Shown in pieces: positions 24,986 to 32,035 of a DNA stretch of 64,000 nt. The notes below the pieces were generated by a model, which was not told the origin of the DNA, made no database searches, and saw nothing but the letters and a program-made list of their open reading frames with translations. The DNA is taken from IMG/VR virus record IMGVR_UViG_3300044630_006293, positions 124,001 to 188,000 of that record; one strand, 5' to 3'. The translations under genes were made by a program, and so were the position numbers. Within the stretch, counting starts at the first letter, position 1; every line of letters starts with the position of its first letter. The DNA comes from a virus.

Positions 24986-25333
24986 TCAGTTAGTAAGCAT
25001 AATCCATACATCAAACATTTTGGTAGTGTCGTTGAACACTGAGGATGTTTGAGTACGTAGATTATCTTTAGCTGCTCGTGAGTACAGAGATGCACGAAGA
25101 GCAGCAAGATGTTTAGCTGTCATGATAGGAATTTCAATATGAAACCAAACGTTCCTGTTTTGTAGAAGCTCTCCGTAGATAGTTCCAATAACAGGATTGC
25201 GACGTCTGCCACGTCCAGCGTTGATCGGTGGTTCGCCGTTGATACGCTTAAGAAGTTTGGTAGGCTGTTGTGCAGCTGCAAACTTTCTTGGATTGCGATT
25301 CAATTGGGTTTCGGTACTTTCGATGATTGCCAT
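24986..25333 (-). CDS. basic hypothetical protein, 115 aa
   Basis: Arg/Lys/Asn-rich N-terminal half (KLLKRINGEPPINAGRGRRR) followed by a beta/alpha segment (VWFHIEIPIMTAKHLAALRA). Followed by a strong terminator. The basic face suggests nucleic-acid binding, but no family is recognised. Confidence 0.65.
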   Translation of the reverse strand: MAIIESTETQLNRNPRKFAAAQQPTKLLKRINGEPPINAGRGRRRNPVIGTIYGELLQNRNVWFHIEIPIMTAKHLAALRASLYSRAAKDNLRTQTSSVFNDTTKMFDVWIMLTN

Positions 25334-25387
25334 CGGTTGATACTCCTTGCTAATTACTGAGTTTAATGGTCAGATTTATGTATGAAC

Positions 25388-26242
25388 TTAAGAGGCTCTT
25401 ATACTCCAGTTGCCAAGTCTGCCTGAAGTATTGTGTAGAATCCAGCTAGCAAATAAAGCATTTGCTTCTGGATTATACAAGTCTTCTGGTTCATAGCCTG
25501 TATAGTCCCTTAACGTACGGAACCATGACGAGTTAATCTGCAAGAGACCATTGTCATAGGTTCCATTACTGTTTAAGGTCCATGTAATTTTGCCATTTTT
25601 AAATTTAGCATTTACTGCACCAGGGTTGCATCGTGATTCACGATATGCTATGTAAGAAAAGACTTTTACAGGAAGATTATACTTTCTGAAAAGATCTTCA
25701 TACTTTGGGCAGTACAAAGATTCATCGGTAGGAAGACTTACTGAGTAAGTATTCTTGTAATAAGGTTGAAGTTTCTTTGATACTAAGCATGGCCATGGTT
25801 CGTATCCGAGTGGTTTTTTATTATAGCGAATTCTTTGATAAAGAATAGGATCGCCAGCTTCAGATACTCTTTTAACTATGACAGTTTTAAAGCCAAGATT
25901 GGCAATACGATTAGCTATGAGAACTTGTTCATGTTTAGTGGCCTTGTCAGGAGATGGAGCAAATTGCTCCCCACCGTACATTTCCCACATTCCCATATCA
26001 GTATCGCCAAATTGGCCTTGATGTTGTATGGTCAAACCTCCGGCGTATTCACCGGATTTAGACCAATCTATTTGGGCAACTGATTTTCCTGTTCCACAGG
26101 ATGCAATCTGTTCCCAGTACTTAGTTGGTGCCCCCATTTTAAATGACACTTTTTTCCATGTTCCTGCCTGAGCAGGAGAGCTGGGTAGTGTCATAGATAT
26201 GAGGATAACAAGTGCTGTAATAATAGATGTAAGCTTGCGCAT
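25388..26242 (-). CDS. secreted Rpf-like/lytic transglycosylase-like protein
   Basis: 284 aa with a Sec signal (MRKLTSIITALVILISMTLP, cleavage after AQA at ~26). Residues ~40-118 resemble a resuscitation-promoting-factor domain (YWEQIASC, YAGGLTIQ, HEQVLIANRI), but the catalytic Glu of the usual CESGG motif is missing (CGTGK). Residues ~175-280 form a second lysozyme/SLT-like domain with Glu202 in YRESRCNPGAVN and NGLLQINSSWF, a complete-looking active site. It should cut peptidoglycan; being secreted by signal peptide rather than holin, it may act from outside. Preceded by a promoter and long structured leader. Confidence 0.8.
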   Translation of the reverse strand: MRKLTSIITALVILISMTLPSSPAQAGTWKKVSFKMGAPTKYWEQIASCGTGKSVAQIDWSKSGEYAGGLTIQHQGQFGDTDMGMWEMYGGEQFAPSPDKATKHEQVLIANRIANLGFKTVIVKRVSEAGDPILYQRIRYNKKPLGYEPWPCLVSKKLQPYYKNTYSVSLPTDESLYCPKYEDLFRKYNLPVKVFSYIAYRESRCNPGAVNAKFKNGKITWTLNSNGTYDNGLLQINSSWFRTLRDYTGYEPEDLYNPEANALFASWILHNTSGRLGNWSIRAS

Positions 26243-26343
26243 TTTGGTGTCGCTCCTTTCGTATTGGGTTTGCTAGTCTAAGTTGAAGACCAGCATTAGC
26301 ATCGCGCAGGTTGCGAAACCGAAGATGAACGGACAAATACGAA

Positions 26344-26439
26344 ATGCCCGCTCGACACTTAGCAGTGGTGCCTTCTCCGACTTCACAGTATAACTGTTAG
26401 GTGGGGATTCTCCCCCTGCCCGGATTGTGTTGCGGGCAT
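26344..26439 (-). promoter_or_regulatory. structured 5' leader (riboswitch-like candidate)
   Basis: A perfect 8-bp helix (ATGCCCGC near the transcript start with GCGGGCAT 80 bases later) closes a ~96-nt domain containing GGGG-GAGAAT-CCCC and other hairpins. A further ~100 nt, including the RBS GGAG, separate it from the lytic gene. Actinobacterial rpf genes are often governed by c-di-AMP (ydaO) riboswitches, but I could not match that consensus here. Confidence 0.5.
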
Positions 26440-26445
26440 GGTATT

Positions 26446-26470
26446 AGTATAGCACATTCGTGGGTTGGTT
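26446..26470 (-). promoter_or_regulatory. extended -10 promoter for the Rpf-like gene
   Basis: Read leftward, TGC-TATACT is an extended -10; 17 bases upstream a weak -35 (GTGTAA) can be drawn. The predicted start coincides with the first base of the leader helix at about 26439, which supports both calls. Confidence 0.6.
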
Positions 26471-26480
26471 ACACGTATGT

Positions 26481-26618
26481 TCAGTTATTTTCCTCCTGTT
26501 TGGGACTGACCACTTCTGCAAGAAGAGATTCAATTCTACTTATGGTAGAATTTAAATCATTGATCTTCTGAAGAAGTAATAGGAGAGCTTTAAGTATGTT
26601 TTCGGAATGTGGTTCCAT
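26481..26618 (-). CDS. short coiled-coil peptide, 45 aa
   Basis: Start at MEPHSEN (26618) with a strong AAGGAGG eight bases upstream; the longer frame lacks a ribosome site. The product is a single Leu/Ile heptad helix (ILKALLLLLQKINDLNSTIS) with an acidic tail. Its stop lies just upstream of the Rpf promoter. Confidence 0.6.
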   Translation of the reverse strand: MEPHSENILKALLLLLQKINDLNSTISRIESLLAEVVSPKQEENN

Positions 26619-26769
26619 AACATAAGCCTCCTTTAGATCAGTCAAACGGAACGGGCTGGTAGCTTTTAATAAAGCATCAACCCGTGCGCTAATCACACAC
26701 ATTAGTGATGATTAGAAATAGTACCGTAGATTTTTAAATTATCTACAGTTTGATGAGGAAAAATGTAAA

Positions 26770-26988
26770 TTAATTAGCGTTGTATTGAGTGGAGATTACA
26801 GCTGCAAGTACACGATACTTGCCGGCAGAAATCTTCTCAAAACGATGTGAATTGTTTTTGATATGTGCATAAGCAGTTGGAGCAGTACATTGCACAGCTT
26901 CGATAATATCTGAAGGTGAAATGATTGTTCCAATTTTTGTATTAATATATGTTTCAATGATTGCATTGAATTTAGCTGGCTTTGCCAT
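26770..26988 (-). CDS. probable winged-helix DNA-binding protein, 72 aa
   Basis: Two helices then a recognition-like helix and wing: IIETYINTKIGTIISPSDII, CTAPTAYAHIKNNSHRF, then EKISAGKYRVL. This order (helix, TAPTAYAHI, KGKYRV wing) resembles small HTH regulators. Basic charge fits DNA binding. No named family. Confidence 0.55.
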   Translation of the reverse strand: MAKPAKFNAIIETYINTKIGTIISPSDIIEAVQCTAPTAYAHIKNNSHRFEKISAGKYRVLAAVISTQYNAN

Positions 26989-26999
26989 CTTTATGTTAC

Positions 27000-27105
27000 C
27001 TTTCTGTCAAACCGCAAAGCGGTTGTTGTAGTTTTTTATGGTATATAAAGGTGTATAAATATGAGATTAAAAATACACTTTAAATTAAGTTATGTTAGTA
27101 TATCA
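27000..27105 (-). promoter_or_regulatory. promoter and hairpin leader of the winged-helix gene
   Basis: An extended -10 TGATATACT (27097-27105, leftward) has no good -35. The ~100-nt leader contains a perfect hairpin AACCGC-TTT-GCGGTT (about 27011-27025) close to the ribosome site, which could mask it. Upstream to 27192 the sequence is AT-rich with no gene. Confidence 0.4.
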
Positions 27106-27192
27106 TAAAATGACATTACAAACATAGACAATTATAGTGTATTTAAGAGTAAAGGTATATAATATTAGAGGGTGAACAACGTTAGTTGTTGA

Positions 27193-27453
27193 TTATGGTT
27201 GAAGAGTAGTTTTATCTAGACTAATTCCATAAGCTTTGGCATTGTGCCAGTAAGCTTCTTTAAAGTAATGTAGTCCTTGTTCAATCTCTTGAATGAAGTT
27301 ATAATATGATTGTATCATATCTTCATTGGTGAAATCGAGATAAATGATTAACTCATTTAACTTATTCATTGATTGGCGAGCCAAGTCAACGGTGTTCATA
27401 AGATTTGAAAAGAGTTCGATTTTAGTTGATTCTAGTTGATCATAAGTTGTCAT
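27193..27453 (-). CDS. hypothetical helical protein, 86 aa
   Basis: All-helical: QLESTKIELFSNLMNTVDLA, MNKLNELIIYL, IQEIEQGLHYFKEAYW. GGAACC lies before the ATG. A small AACAAC/GTTGTT hairpin follows the stop. Not recognised. Confidence 0.6.
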   Translation of the reverse strand: MTTYDQLESTKIELFSNLMNTVDLARQSMNKLNELIIYLDFTNEDMIQSYYNFIQEIEQGLHYFKEAYWHNAKAYGISLDKTTLQP

Positions 27454-27471
27454 AAGATTTGGTTCCTGTGT

Positions 27472-27882
27472 TTAGTAAGCCGACTTCGCCGGCATAAATT
27501 TTGGATCACTATGATACAAGGTGATTGTACCATGTGAGGTGTATTGTTCTATTAGGTCAAATTCTTCAGTAGTGTGAATTAGACCTATGTAGTTTGTGTC
27601 TCTTTGAGAAGGATCTATGATCCAGGTAATACGGTATGTCTTACCTAGTTTTGCTGCACGTTGAATAGCTAGAGTGCCATAGTTTGATTCGTTAAGATCT
27701 TGTGTCATATAGATAATGTTTTTGCCAGATTTTCCAGGAAGTAAAACCCGGGAAAAGCTCTTATCTTCAGACTTGTAAACCTTATAGGTATTGCCAAAGT
27801 ACTGTACTTCATCACACATATCCCATAGGGAATTGTGTAGGGTTAAAAGCTCAGATATAACATCAGGCTTTTTAGTTGTCAT
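27472..27882 (-). CDS. hypothetical protein, 136 aa
   Basis: Mixed alpha/beta with SKSFSRVLLPGKSGKNIIYM-like strands and TWIIDPSQRDTNYIGLIHTT. It is 18 bases upstream of the next gene. AAAGGGACC precedes the start. No family recognised. Confidence 0.65.
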   Translation of the reverse strand: MTTKKPDVISELLTLHNSLWDMCDEVQYFGNTYKVYKSEDKSFSRVLLPGKSGKNIIYMTQDLNESNYGTLAIQRAAKLGKTYRITWIIDPSQRDTNYIGLIHTTEEFDLIEQYTSHGTITLYHSDPKFMPAKSAY

Positions 27883-27921
27883 TATCTGGTCCCTTTCTAA
27901 AAAAAATAGTTAAATAAACTA

Positions 27922-28074
27922 TTGAGTATTAAGATGCGGTTCCCAGAAATTTCTCTACGTTGTTAGGAGGTACAAAACCCAACGGAGAATCCTGTCAGTG
28001 GAAGATAGGTTGATGGAGCATTGTGGGGGTAATGCATATTATCAAATTACTGAGAACCACATCTCGATACTCAA
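27922..28074. ncRNA. 153-nt structured RNA candidate
   Basis: A long imperfect terminal helix pairs TTGAGTAT with ATACTCAA, AGATG with CATCT and GGTTC with GAACC, separated by small symmetric internal loops. Inside are hairpins CGTTG/CAACG (27958-27984) and GCATT/AATGC (28018-28035). It fills the 214-bp gap between two leftward genes, without a good ORF. Strand and function are unknown. Confidence 0.55.
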
Positions 28075-28096
28075 GATGTTATGTTCGGGATTTTGT

Positions 28097-28276
28097 TTAA
28101 ACCGCCGGCAATGAAATATTATCTATTTGTCCAAGTAAGGAGTCAACTACTTCTAGATGCTCTAAGACATAAGATGCCTTAGGCAAAGAAGATAGTCGTA
28201 TCTTGTATTCGCTGAGAGCTATATAGAGTATATTTAGACTTTGTGGATCGCCGGCAAGAATCAATGCATTGTTCAT
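28097..28276 (-). CDS. small hypothetical protein, 59 aa
   Basis: Start chosen at MNNALILAGD (28276); the longer frame adds a Pro-rich stretch unlikely to be coding. Helical product with LNILYIALSEYKIRLSSL. Weak ribosome site (AAAAGAAT). Confidence 0.5.
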   Translation of the reverse strand: MNNALILAGDPQSLNILYIALSEYKIRLSSLPKASYVLEHLEVVDSLLGQIDNISLPAV

Positions 28277-28611
28277 TATTCTTTTATATATAGATATAAG
28301 TATAGAGTAAGTATATAGGGGAGTGATAGGTGGACAGGAGTGGGGGATAGTGGGGAGGATGCCCACATATGTTCCTGTTTTATATCCATTTTATATCCAT
28401 TTTATACTGAGGATTAATTAAATTATACTGGGTACCCCTTTGAGAGGTGACAATAATAGCTTTAATTTAACAATTATCTTAGCATTATGTTATCTCTATA
28501 TACAGTTCCTTATATACTCTCTATATATAGTCTATATGATATCTCTATATATAGGGGATAGATAGTGTGTTGTTGTTTGGCGGATTTGATAATAAAAAAT
28601 ATTATTATTTA
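28277..28611. other. AT-rich intergenic region, no gene seen
   Basis: Contains the direct repeat TTTATATCCAT (twice, ~28378-28403) and, at ~28490-28555, several overlapping CTCTATATATA-type motifs. On the left strand TATAAA/TATAAT-like -10s occur, so promoters for the leftward gene at 28097 are likely, but I cannot fix one. No ORF over 30 codons looks coding. Confidence 0.5.
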
Positions 28612-28660
28612 AATAAGAAAACGTCCCAACTCAACTAACCACCAAGTTGAGAAGGAACGC
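28612..28660 (-). terminator. rho-independent terminator after the HicA-like gene
   Basis: Read leftward, CGTTCCTTCTCAACT pairs with AGTTGAGTTGGGACG (some mismatches) around a GGTGGT-type loop, then TTTTCTTATTT. It begins 20 bases after the stop at 28680. Confidence 0.8.
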
Positions 28661-28679
28661 TTTCACTAGCAATAAATTT

Positions 28680-28895
28680 TTACAATCGGAGTTCTACTCC
28701 ATACATCCGCTTGAAATCTCGTCTCATAGGATGAAGAGCCGATTCAGTTCCATGCGTTGTATACATTGGTCCATTGATACTCGGAGGGGGGAGTATCTTA
28801 TAGACCCCTGATTTACAGCGACTTACTTCGAAACCTAACCGTTGAAGCTCAGCCATGACATTCTTCATGGATTTTGACTGATGCTGTTTGGGCAT
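28680..28895 (-). CDS. HicA-like small protein, 71 aa (tentative)
   Basis: Start at MPKQHQSK (28895) with AGAGGAG nine bases upstream. The product reads VMAELQRLGFEVSRCKSGVY, then an HGTESALHP turn and RRDFKRMYGVEL: the dsRBD-like order of HicA mRNA interferases (helix, beta with GF-x-x-x-R-x-x-G, His, helix). The usual catalytic His pattern is only approximate and no HicB partner is adjacent, so it may be a non-toxic relative. Confidence 0.45.
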   Translation of the reverse strand: MPKQHQSKSMKNVMAELQRLGFEVSRCKSGVYKILPPPSINGPMYTTHGTESALHPMRRDFKRMYGVELRL

Positions 28896-28985
28896 CTGTA
28901 TTTCTCCTCTTGTAATCTGGTATATTGCCAGGTAAGACAAGTATATCAGTACATGAGGATGTTTGCAACACCCAGACACGACATT

Positions 28986-29061
28986 TCTAAGTTCGGCGGT
29001 CTGGGGCCTATTTTAAAAAATAATCATTTAGAAATGATCTTCTCACTTCGGCGGTCTGGGG
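28986..29061. repeat. direct repeat pair with central hairpin
   Basis: TTCGGCGGTCTGGGG occurs at 28992-29006 and 29047-29061, a 55-base period, with hairpin ATCATTT/AAATGAT between. The GC-rich repeats stand out in an AT-rich spacer upstream of the HicA-like gene, so operator sites are plausible. Confidence 0.6.
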
Positions 29062-29134
29062 TTTATAAATAAAAATAAAAAAGAATATTATCTAGTAAGT
29101 AGATACACTATATAAGCATACCTACTCACTAGAT
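29062..29134 (-). terminator. terminator downstream of the SSB-like gene and tRNA remnant
   Basis: Read leftward, ATCTAGTGAGTAG pairs with CTACTTACTAGAT (one mismatch) around a 19-base loop, followed within five bases by TTCTTTTTTATTTTTATTT. Likely ends the leftward SSB transcript. Confidence 0.6.
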
Positions 29135-29176
29135 TTGTAATGTTCCGCGTTCTTTGCATGAATTAAAAAATAACAG

Positions 29177-29201
29177 TGGAGAAGGCAGGACTCGAACCTG
29201 C
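29177..29201 (-). other. tRNA 3'-end fragment (T arm plus acceptor strand)
   Basis: Read leftward, GCAGG-TTCGAGT-CCTGC is a perfect T arm followed by acceptor strand CTTCTCC and A. No matching GGAGAAG 5' strand, D arm or anticodon arm occurs upstream within ~150 bases. It is either a decayed tRNA or an att-like sequence copied from a host tRNA 3' end. The rest of the 29135-29333 gap holds no gene. Confidence 0.5.
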
Positions 29202-29333
29202 TAACAATCTATATAGATATATGGATATTATCGCCATGTTAACTTATGTTAAATGCGCATTATCTATTTAAGAGTTGTTATTCCCATACATCCCCGTGGG
29301 TGGACAGTTTATCTACATGTCCAGGTAGGAACC

Positions 29334-30371
29334 TCAGAAAGGAAGTTCTTCGTCAGTGTCATCAACACTAACAGCGTTTGCAGCAACACCAACAGGAGTT
29401 GATTCTGCACGTGCTGAGTTCTTCCACAGATCGATAGCAATAGACTTGTTATCTACAACCATGGTAAAACGACCACAAGGTGCATTGACTGCAGCGTACT
29501 GATCTTTAGGAACCAGATTGCCACCTTCATCAACAGTGATGATTTGTTGAGCGCCAGCCCAGTTAGTTGTCCATTGACGACTCATGTTGCCAATAGCCTT
29601 GATGCGGTCTTCAGCTTTCTTGACTTTAACCTGTGACCAGCTTGTTTGTGCTGCGAGTTCAGCTTTAAGCAACGCTGCTTCTTTACGAAGACGAACGATA
29701 CGACTAAACTGATCAACGCTTGCATCAACGAGGTTCAAGAAGCCCTGACCAGTGCGAGACTGATTACGGTCAACAGTACCAAGTTCAAAGCTGGTAATAG
29801 GAATGCCTGCTTCGTGAGCATATGCTGCTACGATGTTTCCGCGATTCTGCATTGTACCAAGAACGTCAACGGCACCTGCAGCTTTAAAAGCATCAAATGC
29901 GTGTTGGATTCCTGATTCAGATGCACCAAATTGCTGGAACAACAAGGGCATACCCTCATTAAATTTCAAGCCAATGCGTGAAGCTGTATCGAGGAACGTT
30001 TGTTCGTCGAGTGGCTTAGCAGCAGAAGCATTTACAGTTGCGCGTAGCAATTCAGGTAAAGTCATTGTTTCACCATCAACAATAAGCTCAACTTCCATCT
30101 TTACAGGCTTGAAAATACCAGTAACGATTTTGTAAGTTTCACCAGTGTATGGGGACTTTTGCTGAATTACGCTCATGCGGGTGAGGCTTGCTTCATGAAG
30201 AGTTGCATATGCCGGCACTTCAATACCGTTAACGCTACCTTTGAATGCAATCCGACGACCTGCGTGGAGTGTAGTGGTACGACCAGTAGTCTCAAAGACT
30301 TCAGGTGTATCAGCTACGGATGAGAAAAGCTCGGCATCAAAACCAAACTTTGAAAGTATGTTATTGCTCAT
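29334..30371 (-). CDS. SSB-like single-stranded DNA-binding protein (acidic tip)
   Basis: 345 aa, ending DDTDEELPF, the acidic-Pro-Phe tip of bacterial SSBs that recruits replication and repair partners. The N-terminal half is beta-rich (RRIAFKGSVNGIEVPAYATL, GIFKPVKMEVELIVDG), the centre is helical/coiled-coil (~215-270, RIVRLRKEAALLKAELAAQ), and a late segment CGRFTMVVDNKSIAIDLW is beta again. Larger than bacterial SSB (~170 aa), so it is a divergent phage type. The gene is GC-richer than most and likely highly expressed. Confidence 0.6.
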   Translation of the reverse strand: MSNNILSKFGFDAELFSSVADTPEVFETTGRTTTLHAGRRIAFKGSVNGIEVPAYATLHEASLTRMSVIQQKSPYTGETYKIVTGIFKPVKMEVELIVDGETMTLPELLRATVNASAAKPLDEQTFLDTASRIGLKFNEGMPLLFQQFGASESGIQHAFDAFKAAGAVDVLGTMQNRGNIVAAYAHEAGIPITSFELGTVDRNQSRTGQGFLNLVDASVDQFSRIVRLRKEAALLKAELAAQTSWSQVKVKKAEDRIKAIGNMSRQWTTNWAGAQQIITVDEGGNLVPKDQYAAVNAPCGRFTMVVDNKSIAIDLWKNSARAESTPVGVAANAVSVDDTDEELPF

Positions 30372-30400
30372 GATATAAATATTCCTTTTTGTTGTGTTTC

Positions 30401-30601
30401 TTACTGTTGTGTTTCTTCAGCATTGTGAATAGGGGGCTGATTCCCCTTTTCTTTGGTGGAACCGCTAGTTTCAGCGAATCCAGCTAAGAACTCATCTTTA
30501 AGACTCTTGCTCGTTGAAGCTGTCTTATTTGGAAGTGACTTTGCACCAGCGAATACTTTGCCAGTAATAGAGCCAATTTTCTTAGATGTAATATTCTTCA
30601 T
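30401..30601 (-). CDS. small basic/disordered protein, 66 aa
   Basis: Lys/Ser/Thr-rich N-terminus (MKNITSKKIGSITGKVFAGA) and a polar tail ending HNAEETQQ. CAGGAG lies six bases before the ATG. It precedes the SSB-like gene by 29 bases. No family recognised. Confidence 0.6.
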   Translation of the reverse strand: MKNITSKKIGSITGKVFAGAKSLPNKTASTSKSLKDEFLAGFAETSGSTKEKGNQPPIHNAEETQQ

Positions 30602-30615
30602 GTGTTTCTCCTGTG

Positions 30616-30675
30616 TTAATTATCGTAAAAAGAACCGAATAGTGTATCGAGTAGGTCTAGTAGCCAGTCAAACAT
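30616..30675 (-). CDS. 19-aa hydrophobic micropeptide (tentative)
   Basis: MFDWLLDLLDTLFGSFYDN between GGAGG (nine bases before the ATG, inside the upstream gene) and the next gene's ribosome site. Its ATG follows the upstream TAA directly. It could be a leader peptide or an amphipathic membrane peptide. Confidence 0.4.
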   Translation of the reverse strand: MFDWLLDLLDTLFGSFYDN

Positions 30676-30786
30676 TTAACGTTTTCCTCCATTTTTAGGT
30701 CCCCTTTTCTTGAATGAACCTTGAATGTAGAGAACGCTTAGAAAAGATACTAGACCTACTACGATATATATACTTAATGTGATCAT
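30676..30786 (-). CDS. membrane micropeptide, 36 aa
   Basis: MITLSIYIVVGLVSFLSVLY membrane segment followed by a basic tail with KKRGPKNGGKR. The ATG overlaps the upstream stop as ATGA, so the two membrane genes are coupled. Confidence 0.5.
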   Translation of the reverse strand: MITLSIYIVVGLVSFLSVLYIQGSFKKRGPKNGGKR

Positions 30787-30950
30787 GCAGAGCGTTTAAT
30801 TTCGCCAGACAAGTCCTGATCATAAATACGAACAGGAGCAAGGTTGACGCGTTTACGCCATTTGATTGTTCCATTAGCTAGTGCGATGTTTAGAATGACT
30901 GATTGTACAAAAAGTAAACTAAACATTCCGCTGAAGTACCAATACCACAT
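30783..30950 (-). CDS. membrane protein, 55 aa
   Basis: ATG overlaps the upstream stop as TAATG. N-terminal membrane helix (MWYWYFSGMFSLLFVQSVIL) then a short soluble tail with IKWRKRVNLAPVRIYDQD. No family recognised. Confidence 0.55.
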   Translation of the reverse strand: MWYWYFSGMFSLLFVQSVILNIALANGTIKWRKRVNLAPVRIYDQDLSGEIKRSA

Positions 30951-31249
30951 TAGACTGATTCCATTTCTGCTATTTTAATGCTATTGTTGTACCATTCGAC
31001 TAGTGTGTTACCTATTTTTCCGTAGCGGGTAATGTTTTCGTTGTAGCCGGCGTAATCAATAAAGTATTGAGTACCATCCATAAGCTCAATTTTAACTTCA
31101 CCATGAGTAGTATGATCAATAATCATAAGAGCGTTTAGATTCATGTCTAGGCGAATGTAAGCTTGACCACCGTTGTAGTGATAAAGTCTATATTCTGCTG
31201 CAGCAAGGTCAATAAGTTCCAATGATTGTAGAAATGTAATCTTATTCAT
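30950..31249 (-). CDS. hypothetical protein, 99 aa
   Basis: Beta-rich with repeated strand motifs (AEYRLYHYNGGQAYIRLDMN, GEVKIELMDGTQYFIDYAGY). Strong AGGAGG six bases before the start. Followed by membrane micropeptide genes. Not recognised. Confidence 0.65.
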   Translation of the reverse strand: MNKITFLQSLELIDLAAAEYRLYHYNGGQAYIRLDMNLNALMIIDHTTHGEVKIELMDGTQYFIDYAGYNENITRYGKIGNTLVEWYNNSIKIAEMESV

Positions 31250-31271
31250 TATATTCCTCCTGATAGTTAGT

Positions 31272-31361
31272 TTATTTTTTTGTTACGAAGCCGGCGATGT
31301 ATGCACCGAAGATGCGTACGCGTTGGCTAATTGCAATAATAGTATTTTTAATGAAAAACAT
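31272..31361 (-). CDS. micropeptide, 29 aa
   Basis: MFFIKNTIIAISQRVRIFGA plus a short hydrophobic tail with a basic end (VTKK). It starts two bases after the upstream stop. Amphipathic/membrane-binding in character; reality is moderately supported by the tight packing. Confidence 0.4.
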   Translation of the reverse strand: MFFIKNTIIAISQRVRIFGAYIAGFVTKK

Positions 31362-31363
31362 GA

Positions 31364-31465
31364 TTATTTATGCTTTCTTGAGACGAGTTTGTTGCCGGCA
31401 AAGTAACCGATAACGAAACATATTGTTGTTATAAGGATTGATATATTCTTCTTTAAGTTATTCAT
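31364..31465 (-). CDS. membrane micropeptide, 33 aa
   Basis: MNNLKKNISILITTICFVIG with one membrane helix and a basic tail (SRKHK). AAAGG lies seven bases before the ATG. First of the micropeptide run after a terminator. Confidence 0.45.
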   Translation of the reverse strand: MNNLKKNISILITTICFVIGYFAGNKLVSRKHK

Positions 31466-31487
31466 TTTGCCTTTCTTGGTTTAGAAT

Positions 31488-31529
31488 AAAAATAAAAGTG
31501 AGTGGCTAGTAAGACACTAACCACCCACT
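31488..31529 (-). terminator. rho-independent terminator after the 76-aa gene
   Basis: Read leftward, GTGGGTGGTTAGT pairs with ACTAGCCACTCAC around GTCTT, then TTTTATTTTTA. It follows the leftward gene at 31557 by 28 bases. Confidence 0.9.
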
Positions 31530-31556
31530 GATATTTGTGGAGGTGCTCGCAAAATG

Positions 31557-31787
31557 CTAGTTGCCAAACATTTTATCCCAACATTTAGGATGTATGCCTG
31601 TCATAAAGATTTCACGTTCATCTGGACCTAGGAATGGGAAAGCGTCTTGAATAAGAAGAGTTCCAGAATTCCAAGATTCATACTTAGATTTATCCACAAT
31701 AATTTTATTATCTTCCTTACATACATAGCATGCAGGTGATGTAACAATAATTGTATCTGTTGAGTTATTTGAGTAGTTATATTCCAT
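31557..31787 (-). CDS. hypothetical protein with CxxC, 76 aa
   Basis: Contains PACYVCKED and a later HPKCWDKMFGN, a plausible CxxC...HxxC zinc site. Its ribosome site is part of a recurrent AAGAAAAGGG leader motif. Flanked by terminators on both sides, so it is a single-gene unit. Not recognised. Confidence 0.6.
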   Translation of the reverse strand: MEYNYSNNSTDTIIVTSPACYVCKEDNKIIVDKSKYESWNSGTLLIQDAFPFLGPDEREIFMTGIHPKCWDKMFGN

Positions 31788-31959
31788 GTTAGTCTCCCTT
31801 TTCTTGGGTAGTTTGGTTTATGTACTTTGGGTCCTATAGTTTTTAAAACATTTTTTTAGAATATTTAGCTCCGCGTGTCTTGAAGTTCACCGAGAACTTA
31901 AGCATACTGCGAAGCATTTGATTATGAAGTGGCTCCGGAGGAGTCGCTGATTAATCAAA

Positions 31960-32035
31960 ACAAAAAATAGGTATTAGTACTCCCGCAGACCAGAGTTGCA
32001 AGTCCGCGAGAGTACTAATTGGGGGATACCTATTT
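31960..32035 (-). terminator. large terminator with double stem
   Basis: Read leftward, AAATAGGTAT pairs with ATACCTATTT and, nested, TTAGTACTCTCGCGGAC pairs with GTCTGCGGGAGTACTAA; then TTTTTTGTTTTG. It overlaps the end of the small gene at 32030. The leftward leader beyond it (31810-31960) carries further hairpins (e.g. AGTTC/GAACT) and no gene. Confidence 0.85.

Noticed and set aside
26344-26439. c-di-AMP (ydaO) riboswitch
   Set aside because: The conserved ydaO strings are not recognisable; only the genomic context fits.
29177-29300. complete fifth tRNA gene
   Set aside because: Only T arm and acceptor strand are present; no 5' acceptor, D arm or anticodon arm can be folded.
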